Shown: positions 48,130 to 57,736, counted from the first letter of the stretch. The stretch is 64,000 nucleotides of DNA from Rhizobium sp. 16-449-1b (GCF_017741935.1 NZ_JAGHMH010000004.1:62001-126000), one strand, 5' to 3'. Translations and numbers: made by a program. Notes: a model not told the origin generated them from the sequence alone.

Positions 48130-49320
48130 TCAAGCCGCCTTTGCCACGTCTCCATGCGGGTCGAGCACGAATTTCGTCGCCGCCCCGTGGTCGAAGCTCT
48201 CATAGCCCTGAACGGCCTCTTCGAGCGGGATCACCTTGGCGTTGACGATATCGGCGATCGGCAGGCGGTCGTGGAGGATGGCCTGCATCAGCTGCCGGTT
48301 ATACTTCAGCACCGGCGTCTGGCCGGTGTGGAAGGATTGCGCCTTCGCCCAGCCGAGGCCGAAGCGCAGCGACAGGTTGCCGGTCTTGGCCGCGCTGTCG
48401 ACGGCGCCGGGGTCCTCGGTCACGTAGAGGCCGGGAATGCCGATCGAGCCGGCGGCGCGGGTGATGTCCATCATCTGGTTCAGCACGATCGCCGGCTGCT
48501 CGCCGCCCGAATGCCCCCGCGCCTCGAAGCCGACGGCGTCGATGGCGCTGTCCACCTCGTTGCTCCCGGTTACCTGCGCGATCATGTCGCCCAGCCGGTC
48601 GCTCTTCGAAAGATCGATCGGCTCGAAGCCGACTTTGGCCGCATGCGCCAGGCGATCCTTGTTGAAGTCGCCGATCATCACGACGGCGGCACCGAGGATG
48701 CGGGCGGAAGCAGCAGCCGCAAGCCCGACCGGGCCGGCGCCCGCGACATAAACCGTCGAGCCGACGCCGACGCCGGCGCGCACCGCGCCATGGAAGCCGG
48801 TTGGAAGGATGTCGGAAAGCATGGTGAGATCGCGGATCTTCTCCATCGCCCGGTCGCGATCCGGAATTTTCAGGAGGTTGAAGTCGGCATAGGGGATGGT
48901 CACGTAGCGGGCCTGCCCGCCGATCCAGCCGCCCATGTCAACATAGCCATAGGCGCCGCCGGCGCGCGACGGGTTGACGGTGAGGCACACACCGGTGTCC
49001 TGCGACTTGCAGCAGCGGCAGCGGCCGCAGGCGACGTTGAAGGGTACGGAAACGATGTCGCCGACCTCGAGCATCTCGACGTCGATGCCCTTTTCGATAA
49101 TCTGGCCGGTGATTTCATGGCCGAGAACCAGCCCCGGCATCGCCGTGGTGCGGCCGCGCACCATGTGTTGGTCCGATCCGCAGATATTGGTCGAGATCAC
49201 CTTCAGGATCACGCCATGCTCGATGCGGCGCCCATCGGGTGCCTCGAGCTTGGGATCATCGATGTCATGGATTTCGACAACGCCGGGCCGCATGTAGACG
49301 ACGCCACGGTTCTTGCTCAT
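48130..49320 (-). CDS. fdhA: Glutathione-independent formaldehyde dehydrogenase
   Basis: 396 residues, a zinc-dependent medium-chain dehydrogenase like Pseudomonas putida FdhA (about 398). The catalytic zinc region is NICGSDQHMVRGR followed by VLGHEITGQ; the structural zinc Cys cluster is ACGRCRCCKSQDTGVC; the NAD motif is VAGAGPVGLAAA. It oxidises formaldehyde with NAD+ without glutathione. ATG 49320 has GGAGGAG six bases upstream; upstream frame to 49452 is not part of the family. Confidence 0.94.
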   Translation of the reverse strand: MSKNRGVVYMRPGVVEIHDIDDPKLEAPDGRRIEHGVILKVISTNICGSDQHMVRGRTTAMPGLVLGHEITGQIIEKGIDVEMLEVGDIVSVPFNVACGRCRCCKSQDTGVCLTVNPSRAGGAYGYVDMGGWIGGQARYVTIPYADFNLLKIPDRDRAMEKIRDLTMLSDILPTGFHGAVRAGVGVGSTVYVAGAGPVGLAAAASARILGAAVVMIGDFNKDRLAHAAKVGFEPIDLSKSDRLGDMIAQVTGSNEVDSAIDAVGFEARGHSGGEQPAIVLNQMMDITRAAGSIGIPGLYVTEDPGAVDSAAKTGNLSLRFGLGWAKAQSFHTGQTPVLKYNRQLMQAILHDRLPIADIVNAKVIPLEEAVQGYESFDHGAATKFVLDPHGDVAKAA

Positions 49321-49623
49321 TTTCATCTCCTCCGTTGAAAATGCTGCGGTCCGCGCGGGCTCCTCTTCCCGTGCGGTCATGGGTCGCAGCTTAGAGGAGA
49401 ATGTCGCCGACGTCGTCCCGTTTACGACGGTTTTTCCGCCCGAAACGGCCATCTCGAAGCCGTGATCTATCGCGCTGTATACTTGTCTGCGCGACTACAA
49501 GGACTTGCTACATTTCGCCGCAACAGTCCCTCCGGTAAGTATTTCTAAATTGCGATTTGTCAAACCTGTCAGCGGTTGAGGAGGGCCAGATCGAAAAAGA
49601 TTGAAGAAACACCGGGGCTTACG
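49321..49623. other. Divergent promoter region between fdhA and the chemotaxis receptor
   Basis: 303 bp without a gene. It must hold promoters for both divergent genes; the stretch 49480-49570 is AT-richer. I see no strong palindrome or known operator. Confidence 0.5.
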
Positions 49624-51507
49624 ATGATGAATTTGAAGATCAGGACACTGATACCAGCGCTGTTTGGCGGCGTTGTTGTCTTGGGTGTCATTCAGGGCGG
49701 CTTGGCGCTCAATTCCATTTCCAATCTGGAAACGCAGTCGCAGCTGATGGTCCGCAACATGACCGGTAACGCCTTCCTGGCGGCGCTCGACAAGAGCTTC
49801 GGCGATCAGCGCCGCAATGTCATGGCCATGCTGTCGGCCACCGGCCCGCAGGAGATCGCCGCGCATCAGAAGGCGGTGGACGACGCGCGTGCCATCCGCG
49901 ATGACGCACTCAACTCCTTCGAGACCCGCGTCACGCTGCCGGCAACCCGCGCCAAGGTCGAGACGCTGAAGACGGACTTCCGCGCCTATGACGAGTTCGG
50001 CGCGACGATCGCGAAGATGGCGACCTCAGGCGAACAGGCGAACCTGAAGCCGTTCATGGTCGAGAACATGGATCCGATCGGCGCTGAAGCCAGCGGCATC
50101 ATCAAGGGCGTAGTGGACAACAACAAGGATCTGGCGGCGCAGTCGATTGCGATCTCCAGCGATGTCGTCAGCTTCGCTCGGATCTCGACCTTCACGGCCG
50201 TCGCGATCGCCGCTCTGCTCGCCATCGTTGCCGCTTTCATCTCCTTCTTCCGCGTGGCGCGTCCGATCAGCGACATCACCGGCGCGATGAACCAGCTTGC
50301 ATCAGGCGACAACAGCCACGAGATCCCGCACGGCGCCCGCCGCGACGAGATCGGCGAAATGGCAGCCGCTGTCGCCGTCTTCCGCAACAACGCGCTGGAA
50401 CGCGAACGCCTGGAGCGCGAAACGGAAGCCAATCGCGGCCTCAGCGAAAACGAGCGGATTGCTCGCGAAGCCCAGAAGGCGCGTGAAGCCGAAGACGTCC
50501 GCTTTGCCGTCGATGGCCTTGGCGTCGGCCTGCAGCGCCTGTCGGATGGCGACATGACCTACCGTCTCGAAACGCCCTTCGCCGACCAGCTGGACGCGCT
50601 GCGCATCAGCTACAATGAATCGATCGGCCGCCTGCAGGAAACGCTGCGCACCGTTGGCGAAAACGCCCGGATGATCGATGCCGGCGCAGCCGAAATCAAG
50701 GCATCGGCCGACGATCTCTCCCGCCGCACCGAGCAGCAGGCAGCCTCCGTCGAGGAGACGGCAGCGGCACTGGAGCAGGTCACGACCGCGGTCAAGGATT
50801 CTGCCGGCCGCGCAGGTGACGCCGGTGAGCTGGTCAAGCGCACCCAGGCCGGCGCCGAGCGCTCCGGCGAGATCGTCCGCGAAGCGGTGGATGCCATGCA
50901 GGAGATCGAGCAGTCGTCGAGCCAGATCTCGAACATCATCGGCGTCATCGACGACATCGCCTTCCAGACCAACTTGCTTGCGCTGAACGCAGGCGTCGAA
51001 GCGGCGCGCGCCGGTGAAGCCGGCAAGGGCTTTGCGGTCGTGGCCCAGGAAGTGCGCGAACTCGCCCAGCGCTCTGCCAACGCCGCCAAGGAGATCAAGC
51101 AGCTGATCACCAAATCCGGCGACCAGGTGCGCGGCGGCGTCGATCTCGTCGGTCGCACCGGCCAGGCGCTTCAGGAGATCGTATCCGAAGTGCAGGAGAT
51201 CAACCGCAACGTCCAGTCGATCGTGCTGTCGGCGCGCGAACAGTCGACCGGCCTGTCCGAGATCAACACCTCGGTCAACCTCATGGACCAGGGCACCCAG
51301 CAGAACGCGGCCATGGTGGAGCAGGCAACCGCTGCAAGCCACGGTCTGGCAACCCAGGCGGCGACACTGCTGGAACTGCTGTCGCAGTTCAAGCTCGACG
51401 ACCGCGCCGTCAGCGCCGCCTCGTCAAGCTCGCGTCCGGTTCAGTCGCCGGCCCGTGCGCTCGCCGATCGGCTGACGTCATCCTTCGCAGGTCGCTCCGC
51501 CGCCTGA
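49624..51507 (+). CDS. Methyl-accepting chemotaxis protein
   Basis: 627 residues from ATG 49624. Membrane helix at about 8-30, a periplasmic four-helix-bundle sensor (about 31-195), second helix (about 197-218), HAMP (about 219-272) with a second HAMP-like region at about 315-365, and the signalling domain (about 370-600) with the hairpin [20 protein letters not shown] and [15 protein letters not shown]. There is no C-terminal NWETF-type pentapeptide. The ligand is unknown. An intrinsic terminator follows at 51533. Confidence 0.92.
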   Translation: MMNLKIRTLIPALFGGVVVLGVIQGGLALNSISNLETQSQLMVRNMTGNAFLAALDKSFGDQRRNVMAMLSATGPQEIAAHQKAVDDARAIRDDALNSFETRVTLPATRAKVETLKTDFRAYDEFGATIAKMATSGEQANLKPFMVENMDPIGAEASGIIKGVVDNNKDLAAQSIAISSDVVSFARISTFTAVAIAALLAIVAAFISFFRVARPISDITGAMNQLASGDNSHEIPHGARRDEIGEMAAAVAVFRNNALERERLERETEANRGLSENERIAREAQKAREAEDVRFAVDGLGVGLQRLSDGDMTYRLETPFADQLDALRISYNESIGRLQETLRTVGENARMIDAGAAEIKASADDLSRRTEQQAASVEETAAALEQVTTAVKDSAGRAGDAGELVKRTQAGAERSGEIVREAVDAMQEIEQSSSQISNIIGVIDDIAFQTNLLALNAGVEAARAGEAGKGFAVVAQEVRELAQRSANAAKEIKQLITKSGDQVRGGVDLVGRTGQALQEIVSEVQEINRNVQSIVLSAREQSTGLSEINTSVNLMDQGTQQNAAMVEQATAASHGLATQAATLLELLSQFKLDDRAVSAASSSSRPVQSPARALADRLTSSFAGRSAA

Positions 51508-51532
51508 TCGCGGCTCGGCAATCATCGTTCAG

Positions 51533-51565
51533 AAGGCGCGGCCGGTCACCGGTCGCGCCTTTTTC
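51533..51565 (+). terminator. Intrinsic terminator of the chemotaxis receptor gene
   Basis: AAGGCGCG (51533-51540) pairs with CGCGCCTT (51554-51561), with an inner CCGG/CCGG pairing, followed by a T-run at 51560-51564. It is 25 bp after the stop codon. Confidence 0.85.
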
Positions 51566-51643
51566 CATGGCTAATCTTTGCATCTTGCCCGCAGCCGCAT
51601 TCCCACTATGCTCTGCTCATAACAACATGTCGGGAGGCAACAT

Positions 51644-51952
51644 ATGATCCTGCACTCAGTGCTGATGCGGCTGAAATCGGCCATCACGGGCGAAGAGAAG
51701 CAGTCCTTATTCGAGCAGATCGTCGCGCTGAAGCAGGTCATTCCGGGTATTCTGGATATCAAATACGGCCCGAACGTCTCGCCCGAGGGCCTGCATGCCG
51801 GCTTCGTCGATGGCTTTGCCGTGACCTTTGAAAGCCCGGAGGCGCGCGACGCCTATCTCGTCCATCCCGAGCATGTTGCCGTCGGCGAGCGTATCGTCTC
51901 GTCGCTGGATGGCGGCCTCGGCGGCCTGATCGTCTTCGACCTGCAGGTTTGA
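51644..51952 (+). CDS. Dabb (stress-responsive A/B barrel) domain protein
   Basis: 102 residues forming one dimeric alpha/beta barrel. Typical phrases are LHSVLMRLKSAITGEEK, ALKQVIPGILDIKYGPN, FAVTFESPEARDAYLVHPEH. The family includes small enzymes and stress proteins; no active site can be named here. It has AGGAGGC-like site GGGAGGC just upstream (about 51630). It converges on the metal-binding protein gene. Confidence 0.85.
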   Translation: MILHSVLMRLKSAITGEEKQSLFEQIVALKQVIPGILDIKYGPNVSPEGLHAGFVDGFAVTFESPEARDAYLVHPEHVAVGERIVSSLDGGLGGLIVFDLQV

Positions 51953-51982
51953 TACCGCAGGTCGAATTCTCATTTACTGTCG

Positions 51983-52882
51983 TCAGCTGCCCTTGCGCAT
52001 CGCGGCGGAGATCTGGTCGACATTGTAGCGGAACATCTTCTCGTATGTGGATGCCGGGCCCTTGGCATCCGACAGCGATTCCACATAGAGCTCGCCGCCG
52101 GGCTCAGCCCCCGTTGCCTTGGCGATCTGCTTGACGAGGCGCGGATCGTTGGAGTTTTCGAAGAAGTAGGTCTTCACGTGCTCGGCCTTGATCTGCTCGA
52201 TCAGCTTGGCGACTTCGGCCGCTGACGCCTCGCTTTCAGTGGAAACGCCGAGCGGCGCCAGGAAGCTCACATGATACTCCCGGCCGAAATAGCCGAAGGC
52301 GTCGTGGCTGGTCAGCACCTTGCGATGGTCCTCGGGAATATCCTTGAACTTCGCCTTGGCATAGGCGTCCATCTCGTCGAGCTTCTTGGTGTAAGCCTCG
52401 GCATTGGCCTTGAACGCCGCCGCGTCGGCAGGATCGGCCGATGAAAGCGCCTTCTCGATGTTCTCAACCCAGACCTTGACGCTGACGGGGCTGTTCCAGA
52501 CATGCGGATCGGTCACGGTCTTGCCGTCCTCTTCCATGGTGCGCGTCTTCACACCTTCGGAAACGGTCACAGGCGTTCCCTTGTAGCCCGATGCCGCGAT
52601 CAGCCGATCCATCCAGCCCTCAAGTCCTTCGCCGCTGACGAAGGTGACCTTCGCGGCCTTCAGGTTCTTGGCGTCGGTCGGCGACGGCTCGAATTCATGG
52701 GGGTCGCCGTTCGGCCCGACGAGGCTCTTGACCTCGACATGATCGCCGCCAACCTGTTTGACCACATCGGCCAGCACGGTGAACGAGGCCACGACATGAA
52801 GCGTTTCGGCCGAAGCCGGCATGGCCGAGAAAGCCATCAGCGCGGGAAGCGAGGCGGCAAGAAGCAATCTTCTATGGGGCAT
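51983..52882 (-). CDS. Zn2+/Mn2+ ABC transporter substrate-binding protein (AztC/ZnuA-like)
   Basis: 299 residues: signal peptide (cut after ASA near 25), then a cluster A-I metal-binding protein. Likely metal ligands are the His in GDPHEFEPS, the His in TDPHVWNSP, the His in TSHDAFGYFGREY and the acid in ENSNDPRL. It lacks the long His-rich loop of ZnuA and so is closer to AztC. Third gene of the operon from the ATPase. It binds the metal in the periplasm and hands it to the permease. No aztD-like gene follows. Zinc is likelier than manganese given the putative Zur sites upstream. Confidence 0.85.
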   Translation of the reverse strand: MPHRRLLLAASLPALMAFSAMPASAETLHVVASFTVLADVVKQVGGDHVEVKSLVGPNGDPHEFEPSPTDAKNLKAAKVTFVSGEGLEGWMDRLIAASGYKGTPVTVSEGVKTRTMEEDGKTVTDPHVWNSPVSVKVWVENIEKALSSADPADAAAFKANAEAYTKKLDEMDAYAKAKFKDIPEDHRKVLTSHDAFGYFGREYHVSFLAPLGVSTESEASAAEVAKLIEQIKAEHVKTYFFENSNDPRLVKQIAKATGAEPGGELYVESLSDAKGPASTYEKMFRYNVDQISAAMRKGS

Positions 52883-52897
52883 AGAAGCATCCTTTGG

Positions 52898-53770
52898 TTA
52901 GCCCTTAAGATGGGCGCGGGGGAAAAGACGCCGGGCAAGGCCCGACGGTGCGAAAAAGATGGAAAAGCCGTAGATCGCCGCCGCCGTCATGATGATCGTC
53001 GGCCCGGAGGCGAGCTCGAAATGATAGGAGGCGATCAGCCCGAAATAGCCGGATGCCGCGGCACTCAAGGCAGCCACCAGCATCATCGAAGGCAGGCTGC
53101 GCGACCAGAGCTGCGCGATCGCGGCGGGAAGCATCATCAGCCCAACGGCCATCAGCGTGCCGAGCGCCTGGAAGCTGGCGACGAGATTGAGCACGACGAG
53201 CAGCAGGAACAGGAAGTGATAGACCGGACCGCGCCCGCCGATCGCCCTCAGGAAACTCGGGTCGAAGCACTCCGCGATCAGCGGCCGGTAGATCGCTGCA
53301 AGCACGATCAGAGTCAGCGTCGTGATCGCGCCGATCTGGTAAAGCGCCGGGGGATCGATGGCGAGAATGGTGCCGAACAGCACATGCAGCAGGTCGATGT
53401 TGGAGCCTCTCAGCGAGACGATCAGCACGCCAAGCGCTAGCGACGCAAGGTAGAAGCTGGCAAAGCTCGCATCCTCCTGCAGCACCGTCACCCGGCTGAC
53501 CGCACCCGAGAGCAGCGCTACCGCGAGCCCCGCCACCAGCCCGCCGATCCCCATCGCTGTCAGCGACAGCGAGCCGGCAACGAGATAGCCGATCGCCGCC
53601 CCCGGCAGGATCGCATGGCTCATCGCATCGCCCATCAGGCTCATGCGCCGCAGCATCAAAAACACGCCGATCGGCCCGGAGCCGAGCCCGAGGCAAAGGC
53701 ACGCGACCAGCGCCCGGCGCATGAAACCGTAATCGATGAAGGGCGCGAAGAAGAGATCGTAGATGGTCAT
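52898..53770 (-). CDS. Metal ABC transporter permease (ZnuB/AztB family)
   Basis: 290 residues with eight or nine helices of the ABC-3 family. Typical phrases are MLRRMSLMGDAMSHAILPGAAIGYL near the N-terminus and AILQ/LMLLPAAIAQLWSRS in the last third. It overlaps the ATPase end by 4 bases and is followed after 15 bp by the binding protein. It moves Zn2+ or Mn2+ through the inner membrane. Confidence 0.9.
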   Translation of the reverse strand: MTIYDLFFAPFIDYGFMRRALVACLCLGLGSGPIGVFLMLRRMSLMGDAMSHAILPGAAIGYLVAGSLSLTAMGIGGLVAGLAVALLSGAVSRVTVLQEDASFASFYLASLALGVLIVSLRGSNIDLLHVLFGTILAIDPPALYQIGAITTLTLIVLAAIYRPLIAECFDPSFLRAIGGRGPVYHFLFLLLVVLNLVASFQALGTLMAVGLMMLPAAIAQLWSRSLPSMMLVAALSAAASGYFGLIASYHFELASGPTIIMTAAAIYGFSIFFAPSGLARRLFPRAHLKG

Positions 53771-54507
53771 GCGGCCGGAGCGCAGGCATCTGCGTCCTCA
53801 TCCCAGCGCTCGGCCATCGCCCGCGCCTTCAATAGGTTCTCGGCCGACATCGCGCTCGCCGTCGGGCCCCAGTCGATCATCTCGCGGGCGAGAAGCAGCG
53901 TCTGCGGAAAATGCGCGCGGATCTGCTCGAAATCATGCAGCACCGCCACGATCGTGCGCCCGTCGCCATGCCAGGTCAGGATCATCTCGATCAGGTCGCG
54001 GGTGGTGCGAGCGTCGATCGCGGTAAAGGGCTCGTCGAGCAGGATCACCTTGGCGTCCTGCAGCAAAAGCCGCGCAAACAGCACGCGTTGCAGCTGGCCC
54101 GATGACAGCGACCCGATCTGCCGCCGCTCGAAGCCCTCCAGCCCGACCGCCGCGATCGCCTCCCGCGCCTTCACCATCTCCGCACCCGATACCCGCGAAA
54201 ACGCCCCCGCCTGCCGCCATGCGCCAAGCAGCACGGTATCGAGCACGGAGATTGGAAACCGCCTGTTGATATCGGCCGCCTGCGGCAGATAGCCGAAATC
54301 GGTGCGCTGCAGCCGATGCTCCACACGCCCCTCGCTCGGCCTGAGCTCACCCATGATCGCCTTCAACAGCGTCGACTTCCCCGCCCCATTCGGCCCGGCA
54401 ATGGCAGTCAGGCTGCCGGCCGTAATCGCGCCGGAGACGTGGTGCACGGCTGGGTGCCGGTTATAGGCGACGGTGAGATTGGAAAGCCGGATCAGGTCTT
54501 CGCTCAT
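53767..54507 (-). CDS. Metal ABC transporter ATP-binding protein (ZnuC/AztA-like)
   Basis: 246 residues. Walker A is AGPNGAGKSTLL, the signature is LSSGQLQRVLFARLL, and Walker B is VILLDEPFTAID. It powers the importer. ATG 54507 overlaps the stop of the 41-residue peptide upstream by the ATGA arrangement, so translation is coupled. A longer frame to 54525 lies inside the peptide and is not needed. Confidence 0.92.
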   Translation of the reverse strand: MSEDLIRLSNLTVAYNRHPAVHHVSGAITAGSLTAIAGPNGAGKSTLLKAIMGELRPSEGRVEHRLQRTDFGYLPQAADINRRFPISVLDTVLLGAWRQAGAFSRVSGAEMVKAREAIAAVGLEGFERRQIGSLSSGQLQRVLFARLLLQDAKVILLDEPFTAIDARTTRDLIEMILTWHGDGRTIVAVLHDFEQIRAHFPQTLLLAREMIDWGPTASAMSAENLLKARAMAERWDEDADACAPAA

Positions 54508-54629
54508 GGTAGCACTACCGCCCATGCGATGGCGATCCAGAGCAGGGCCGCGACGACAACGGCGCCGATCACGCGGCTCATTGCCGAGGTGCCCATCAGG
54601 CCGGCGGTGAGGTTGTTCAGGAGGGTCAT
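54504..54629 (-). CDS. 41-residue single-span membrane peptide coupled to the metal importer
   Basis: A frame from ATG 54629 gives a 41-residue protein with a polar start (TLLNNLTAGLMGTSAMSR) and one membrane helix (VIGAVVVAALLWIAIAWAVV). Its stop overlaps the ATPase start (ATGA), and it sits 15 bp downstream of the palindromes at 54644-54675. That position argues for a real gene, although its ribosome binding site is weak. It could be a small subunit of the importer or a leader peptide. Confidence 0.55.
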   Translation of the reverse strand: MTLLNNLTAGLMGTSAMSRVIGAVVVAALLWIAIAWAVVLP

Positions 54630-54643
54630 TGCGGGTGCTCAGT

Positions 54644-54675
54644 ATGTAATAACATTACCTCGTAACGTTATAACG
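54644..54675 (-). promoter_or_regulatory. Palindromes resembling Zur operator, metal-importer promoter
   Basis: CGTTATAACG (54666-54675) is a perfect 10-bp palindrome and overlaps TAACGTTA (54663-54670); ATGT-N4-ACAT (54644-54655) is a second dyad. The TGTTATA/TATAACA core of Zur sites is partly matched. Their place just before the metal importer operon supports control by Zur or another Fur-type metalloregulator. Confidence 0.55.
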
Positions 54676-54780
54676 ATAGTTTCGGCGATGATGCAAGCCG
54701 TGGAGCGCGAAAAATATCGGCAACCAGCGGAGGTTTGTGGAGAACAGGAAGTGGAAGGCGGATTGGGACGAGGACGCCGC
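54676..54780. other. Intergenic, no gene seen
   Basis: About 105 bp between the importer promoter and the first direct repeat. Nothing clear is visible; it may hold part of the promoter. Confidence 0.4.
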
Positions 54781-55146
54781 CACGCTCTCGGCGTCATCCT
54801 CGGCCAACGTGCCGAGGATCTAAGCACGCCGCCACGAGTGCAACGGTGCACTGAAGGGGGAAGGGCGCCAAAGCCGATTCGGGAGTGAACGGGAGCCGGC
54901 GCCCGCAGCCTCGTCCTCGCCCAGCGTCCATTCACGTCGAGCCAGTTGCACCCGCAGCAGATACTCGGGACGGGCCCGAGTATGACGGCCGAGGGGATGG
55001 GCCGTCATCAATCTATCGCGTCGTTAACGTATTGAAAAGGCACCGCTTCCCACGCTCTCGACGTTGTCCTCGGGCTCGTCCCGAGGATCTAAGCACGCCG
55101 CTCGGAACGCAACGGCGCAGCAAGACCGGAAGGGCGCCAAGCGCCG
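54781..55146. repeat. Two 96-bp direct repeats flanking two adjacent hairpins
   Basis: Copies at 54781-54876 and 55051-55146 both open with CACGCTCTCG, contain a hairpin around CCGAGGATCTAAGCACGCCG and close with GAAGGGCGCCAA. Between them two perfect 9-bp hairpins lie side by side: 54961-54969 with 54975-54983, and 54982-54990 with 55000-55008. The CCGAGGATCTAA phrase is a scattered repeat in Rhizobium/Agrobacterium (recognition from memory). 54877-54960 and 55147-55227 hold no gene. Confidence 0.75.
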
Positions 55147-55227
55147 CAACCGCCACGGAAGTCAGCGCGTCAGCGCGGCCAAGCGCAGGGCGAAGCCGAC
55201 ACGCGGCTCTACCCCGCAAACATCACC

Positions 55228-55713
55228 TCAAAGCTGCTCGATCATCGTCGCAGCGCTCGAAACCGTCGCCTGGCCCGGATTGTCCTCGACGTTGAGCGAC
55301 TTCACCACGCCGTCCTCGACCAGCATCGAGTAGCGCTTGGAGCGCACGCCGAGGCCGCCGCCGGAGAGGTCGGCGTCGAGGCCGATAGCCTTGGTGAAGG
55401 AGGCGTCCCAGTCGGGGAGGAAGTGGATTTTGCCCATGCCGCCGGAGGATTGCGCCCATGCGCCCATCACGTGCCAGTCGTTGACGGCGATGACGGCGAT
55501 GTCGTCGACGCCCTTATTGAGAATGGTGTCGCGGTTTTCGAGATAGCCGGGCAGGTGGTTGAGCGAGCAGGTGGGCGTGAAGGCGCCGGGGACGGCGAAG
55601 AGCACCACGCGCTTGCCCTTGAACAGCGCCTCGGTCGTGGTCTCGACCGGGCCGTCAGCCGTCTTTTCCTTGAAGGTCGCCGAAGGCAGCGTGTCGCCGA
55701 TTGCAATGGTCAT
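55228..55713 (-). CDS. Peroxiredoxin (Prx5/AhpE-like redoxin, single Cys)
   Basis: 161 residues from ATG 55713. The peroxidatic site is GAFTPTCSLNHLPGYLEN with the PxxxTxxC pattern. There is only one Cys in the protein, so resolution needs an external thiol such as glutathione or glutaredoxin. The YSMLVEDGVVKSLNVEDNPG block is typical of Prx5. It reduces H2O2 and alkyl peroxides. It lies 82 bp downstream of the DsbD-like gene on the same strand. Confidence 0.92.
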   Translation of the reverse strand: MTIAIGDTLPSATFKEKTADGPVETTTEALFKGKRVVLFAVPGAFTPTCSLNHLPGYLENRDTILNKGVDDIAVIAVNDWHVMGAWAQSSGGMGKIHFLPDWDASFTKAIGLDADLSGGGLGVRSKRYSMLVEDGVVKSLNVEDNPGQATVSSAATMIEQL

Positions 55714-55795
55714 GACTATCTCCTGGTTATGTTTGTGAGGCGCCGTCGGGGCGCAGACGTTGAGATCAAGGGCAGGTGTGAATGATAGGATCGGC

Positions 55796-56632
55796 CTATT
55801 TGAAAGCAAGCGGGCTTTCGATGGCGCGCGCTCCGTCGATCACAAGCGCGCTCCAGCTCTTGCCCGATATGTCGTAATTCTTGGGCAGCTTGCCGATCGC
55901 AACCGTCGTCGTCAGCGACGTCCCATCGCGCTTGCTCATCAGCTGCTTGGTGAACACATAGCCGCTCGGGCCGGCAATGACCACGTCGGGTGTCGTGTCG
56001 CCGATATCGGGGAGCGTGATGTCAAGCGTCAGCTCCTTCTGGTCGGCCGAAAGCGTGTGTTTGCTCACCTTGAACTTGGAGGAGGCCTCCTCCGGCAGCC
56101 GCGCGTCGGCGGCATCGAGTATGGCCTTCTCCTCCGGCTGCGATTGCTCCGCCGCCGAAAGGGGAACGGTGAGATCGGCCTGGAAGGGCACGCAGATATC
56201 CTTGCAGATGCCGATGAAGGCCTGCGCCTTGATCTCGGTGGCACCGCTGGTGGCCGACAATGTGAGCGGCAGCGTCACCGGCGCGTCGTAGCCGATGTCG
56301 TCGAGCCTGTCGTCCTTGATGTGCTTCGGGATCGGGTAGCCGATCTTCTCAAGCGTCACGCCCGTCTCGGGCGCGATCGTGATCTGCGGCGGGATGCCGC
56401 TATTGCCCGGCTCGCGCCAATAGGTGATCCATCCGGCATTGGGTTCGATCTGCAGCCCGGCGCGGATCTTGCCGTGCGCGTCGGGCGCCATCGCCACCAG
56501 CCGCATCCGCCCGCCGGCATTGTCGACCCATTCGCTAGTGCCCGCTTGCGCTGCGGAGAGCACGGGCAGGGTCAGGCCAAGAGCCGTGGCGATGATCAGG
56601 ACGAAGCGTCTGTTGTGCGGGGCAAAGGTCAT
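55796..56632 (-). CDS. DsbD N-terminal-domain-like periplasmic protein
   Basis: 278 residues from ATG 56632: signal peptide (cut after AQA near 31), then a domain related to the N-terminal thiol domain of DsbD/ScsB. It has a CxxxC pair in IGICKDICVPFQAD, which could shuttle electrons in the periplasm, but no membrane or thioredoxin-like C-terminal domains as in full DsbD. The electron donor is unknown. The 81-bp gap to the peroxiredoxin gene suggests a possible redox pairing. Confidence 0.8.
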   Translation of the reverse strand: MTFAPHNRRFVLIIATALGLTLPVLSAAQAGTSEWVDNAGGRMRLVAMAPDAHGKIRAGLQIEPNAGWITYWREPGNSGIPPQITIAPETGVTLEKIGYPIPKHIKDDRLDDIGYDAPVTLPLTLSATSGATEIKAQAFIGICKDICVPFQADLTVPLSAAEQSQPEEKAILDAADARLPEEASSKFKVSKHTLSADQKELTLDITLPDIGDTTPDVVIAGPSGYVFTKQLMSKRDGTSLTTTVAIGKLPKNYDISGKSWSALVIDGARAIESPLAFK

Positions 56633-56771
56633 GCGGCAATGGTTATTCAAATCCGCTGCCCTTCGCCAGCAGCCGCATCCGATTTAATTTTCATTTTCAG
56701 TTGATTGAAACAGGACATTGGCCCATGTTTCTCTTGTCGGCGCCTCGAGCGGTCTGGCATCAGGAGGTATC

Positions 56772-57377
56772 ATGTCCCTGTCGACCCTGAAAAACAGACG
56801 TGAACGCGGCTTCTTCGACGGCCAGTTCCTGATCGCCATGCCCGGCGTGTCGGACAGCAATTTCGCCCGCACCGTCATCTATGTCTGCGCCCATTCCGAC
56901 GCCGGCGCCATGGGTTTCATCATCAACCGGTCTCAGGAACTCTCGTTCACCGACGTGCTCATGCATCTCGACATGATCAAGAGCGACGAGGCGATCTTGA
57001 TGCCGCCGCCATCTGGCGACCTGTCGATCCAGACCGGCGGGCCGGTAGAAAGCGGCCGCGGTTTCGTCCTGCATTCCGACGATTATCTCTGCGATTCCAG
57101 CATTCCCGTCAGCGACGACATCTGCATGACGGCGACGCTCGACATCATCCGCGCCATTGCCAAGGGCGAGGGGCCGAAGCGCGCCACCATGCTGCTCGGC
57201 TATGCCGGCTGGGGCGCCGGCCAGCTCGAAGCCGAGATCGCCAGCAATGGCTGGCTGAATTGCCCGGCCAACGATGCCCTCATCTTCGATCCCAATCTCG
57301 ATGATAAATACGAGCGCGCACTGGCCGGCATGGGCATTTCGGCGGCCATGCTCTCCACCGAAGCCGGCCACGCCTGA
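56772..57377 (+). CDS. YqgE/AlgH family protein
   Basis: 201 residues, normal length. Typical blocks are [45 protein letters not shown] and [16 protein letters not shown]. The family is widespread but its molecular function is unproven; in Pseudomonas AlgH affects alginate regulation. AGGAGG stands 4 bases before the start. It is divergent from the DsbD-like gene. Confidence 0.92.
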   Translation: MSLSTLKNRRERGFFDGQFLIAMPGVSDSNFARTVIYVCAHSDAGAMGFIINRSQELSFTDVLMHLDMIKSDEAILMPPPSGDLSIQTGGPVESGRGFVLHSDDYLCDSSIPVSDDICMTATLDIIRAIAKGEGPKRATMLLGYAGWGAGQLEAEIASNGWLNCPANDALIFDPNLDDKYERALAGMGISAAMLSTEAGHA

Positions 57378-57464
57378 AGCTGAAAAAATTCGCGGAACGA
57401 ATAGCTGCGAACCACGTTCTCTTTTCGCACCGGGCACGAGGCCCGTTCCAAAAGGAGACATCAG

Positions 57465-57656
57465 ATGGGTAGCACCAGCGACAAGATTTCCGGCAAGGCT
57501 AACGAAATCGCCGGCAAGGCGAAGCAGGCTGTCGGCAAGGCGACCGGCGACAATTCGACCCGCGCCAAGGGCGCCGTCCAGGAAGCCAAGGGTAAGGCTC
57601 AGTCTGCCAAGGGCGATGCCAAAGGCAAGATCAAGGATGTCGTCGATCGCATGTGA
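57465..57656 (+). CDS. CsbD-family stress protein
   Basis: 63 residues, highly charged and Lys/Gly/Ala-rich, with the CsbD repeat pattern ([22 protein letters not shown] followed by a similar second unit). Members are abundant under general stress; function unknown. An AAAGGAGA site precedes the ATG. It sits 87 bp after yqgE. Confidence 0.9.
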   Translation: MGSTSDKISGKANEIAGKAKQAVGKATGDNSTRAKGAVQEAKGKAQSAKGDAKGKIKDVVDRM

Positions 57657-57736
57657 TCGAAAGCATCCCCGCAATGGCCCGTCGCGCATCCGCGCTGCGG
57701 GTCGTTTTGTATCAACTTCACGCTATGGGGCGTTCC

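Noticed and set aside
54316..54888. 190-residue plus-strand frame over the metal-importer promoter
   Set aside because: Antisense to the ATPase gene and then translates a repeat; no family features.
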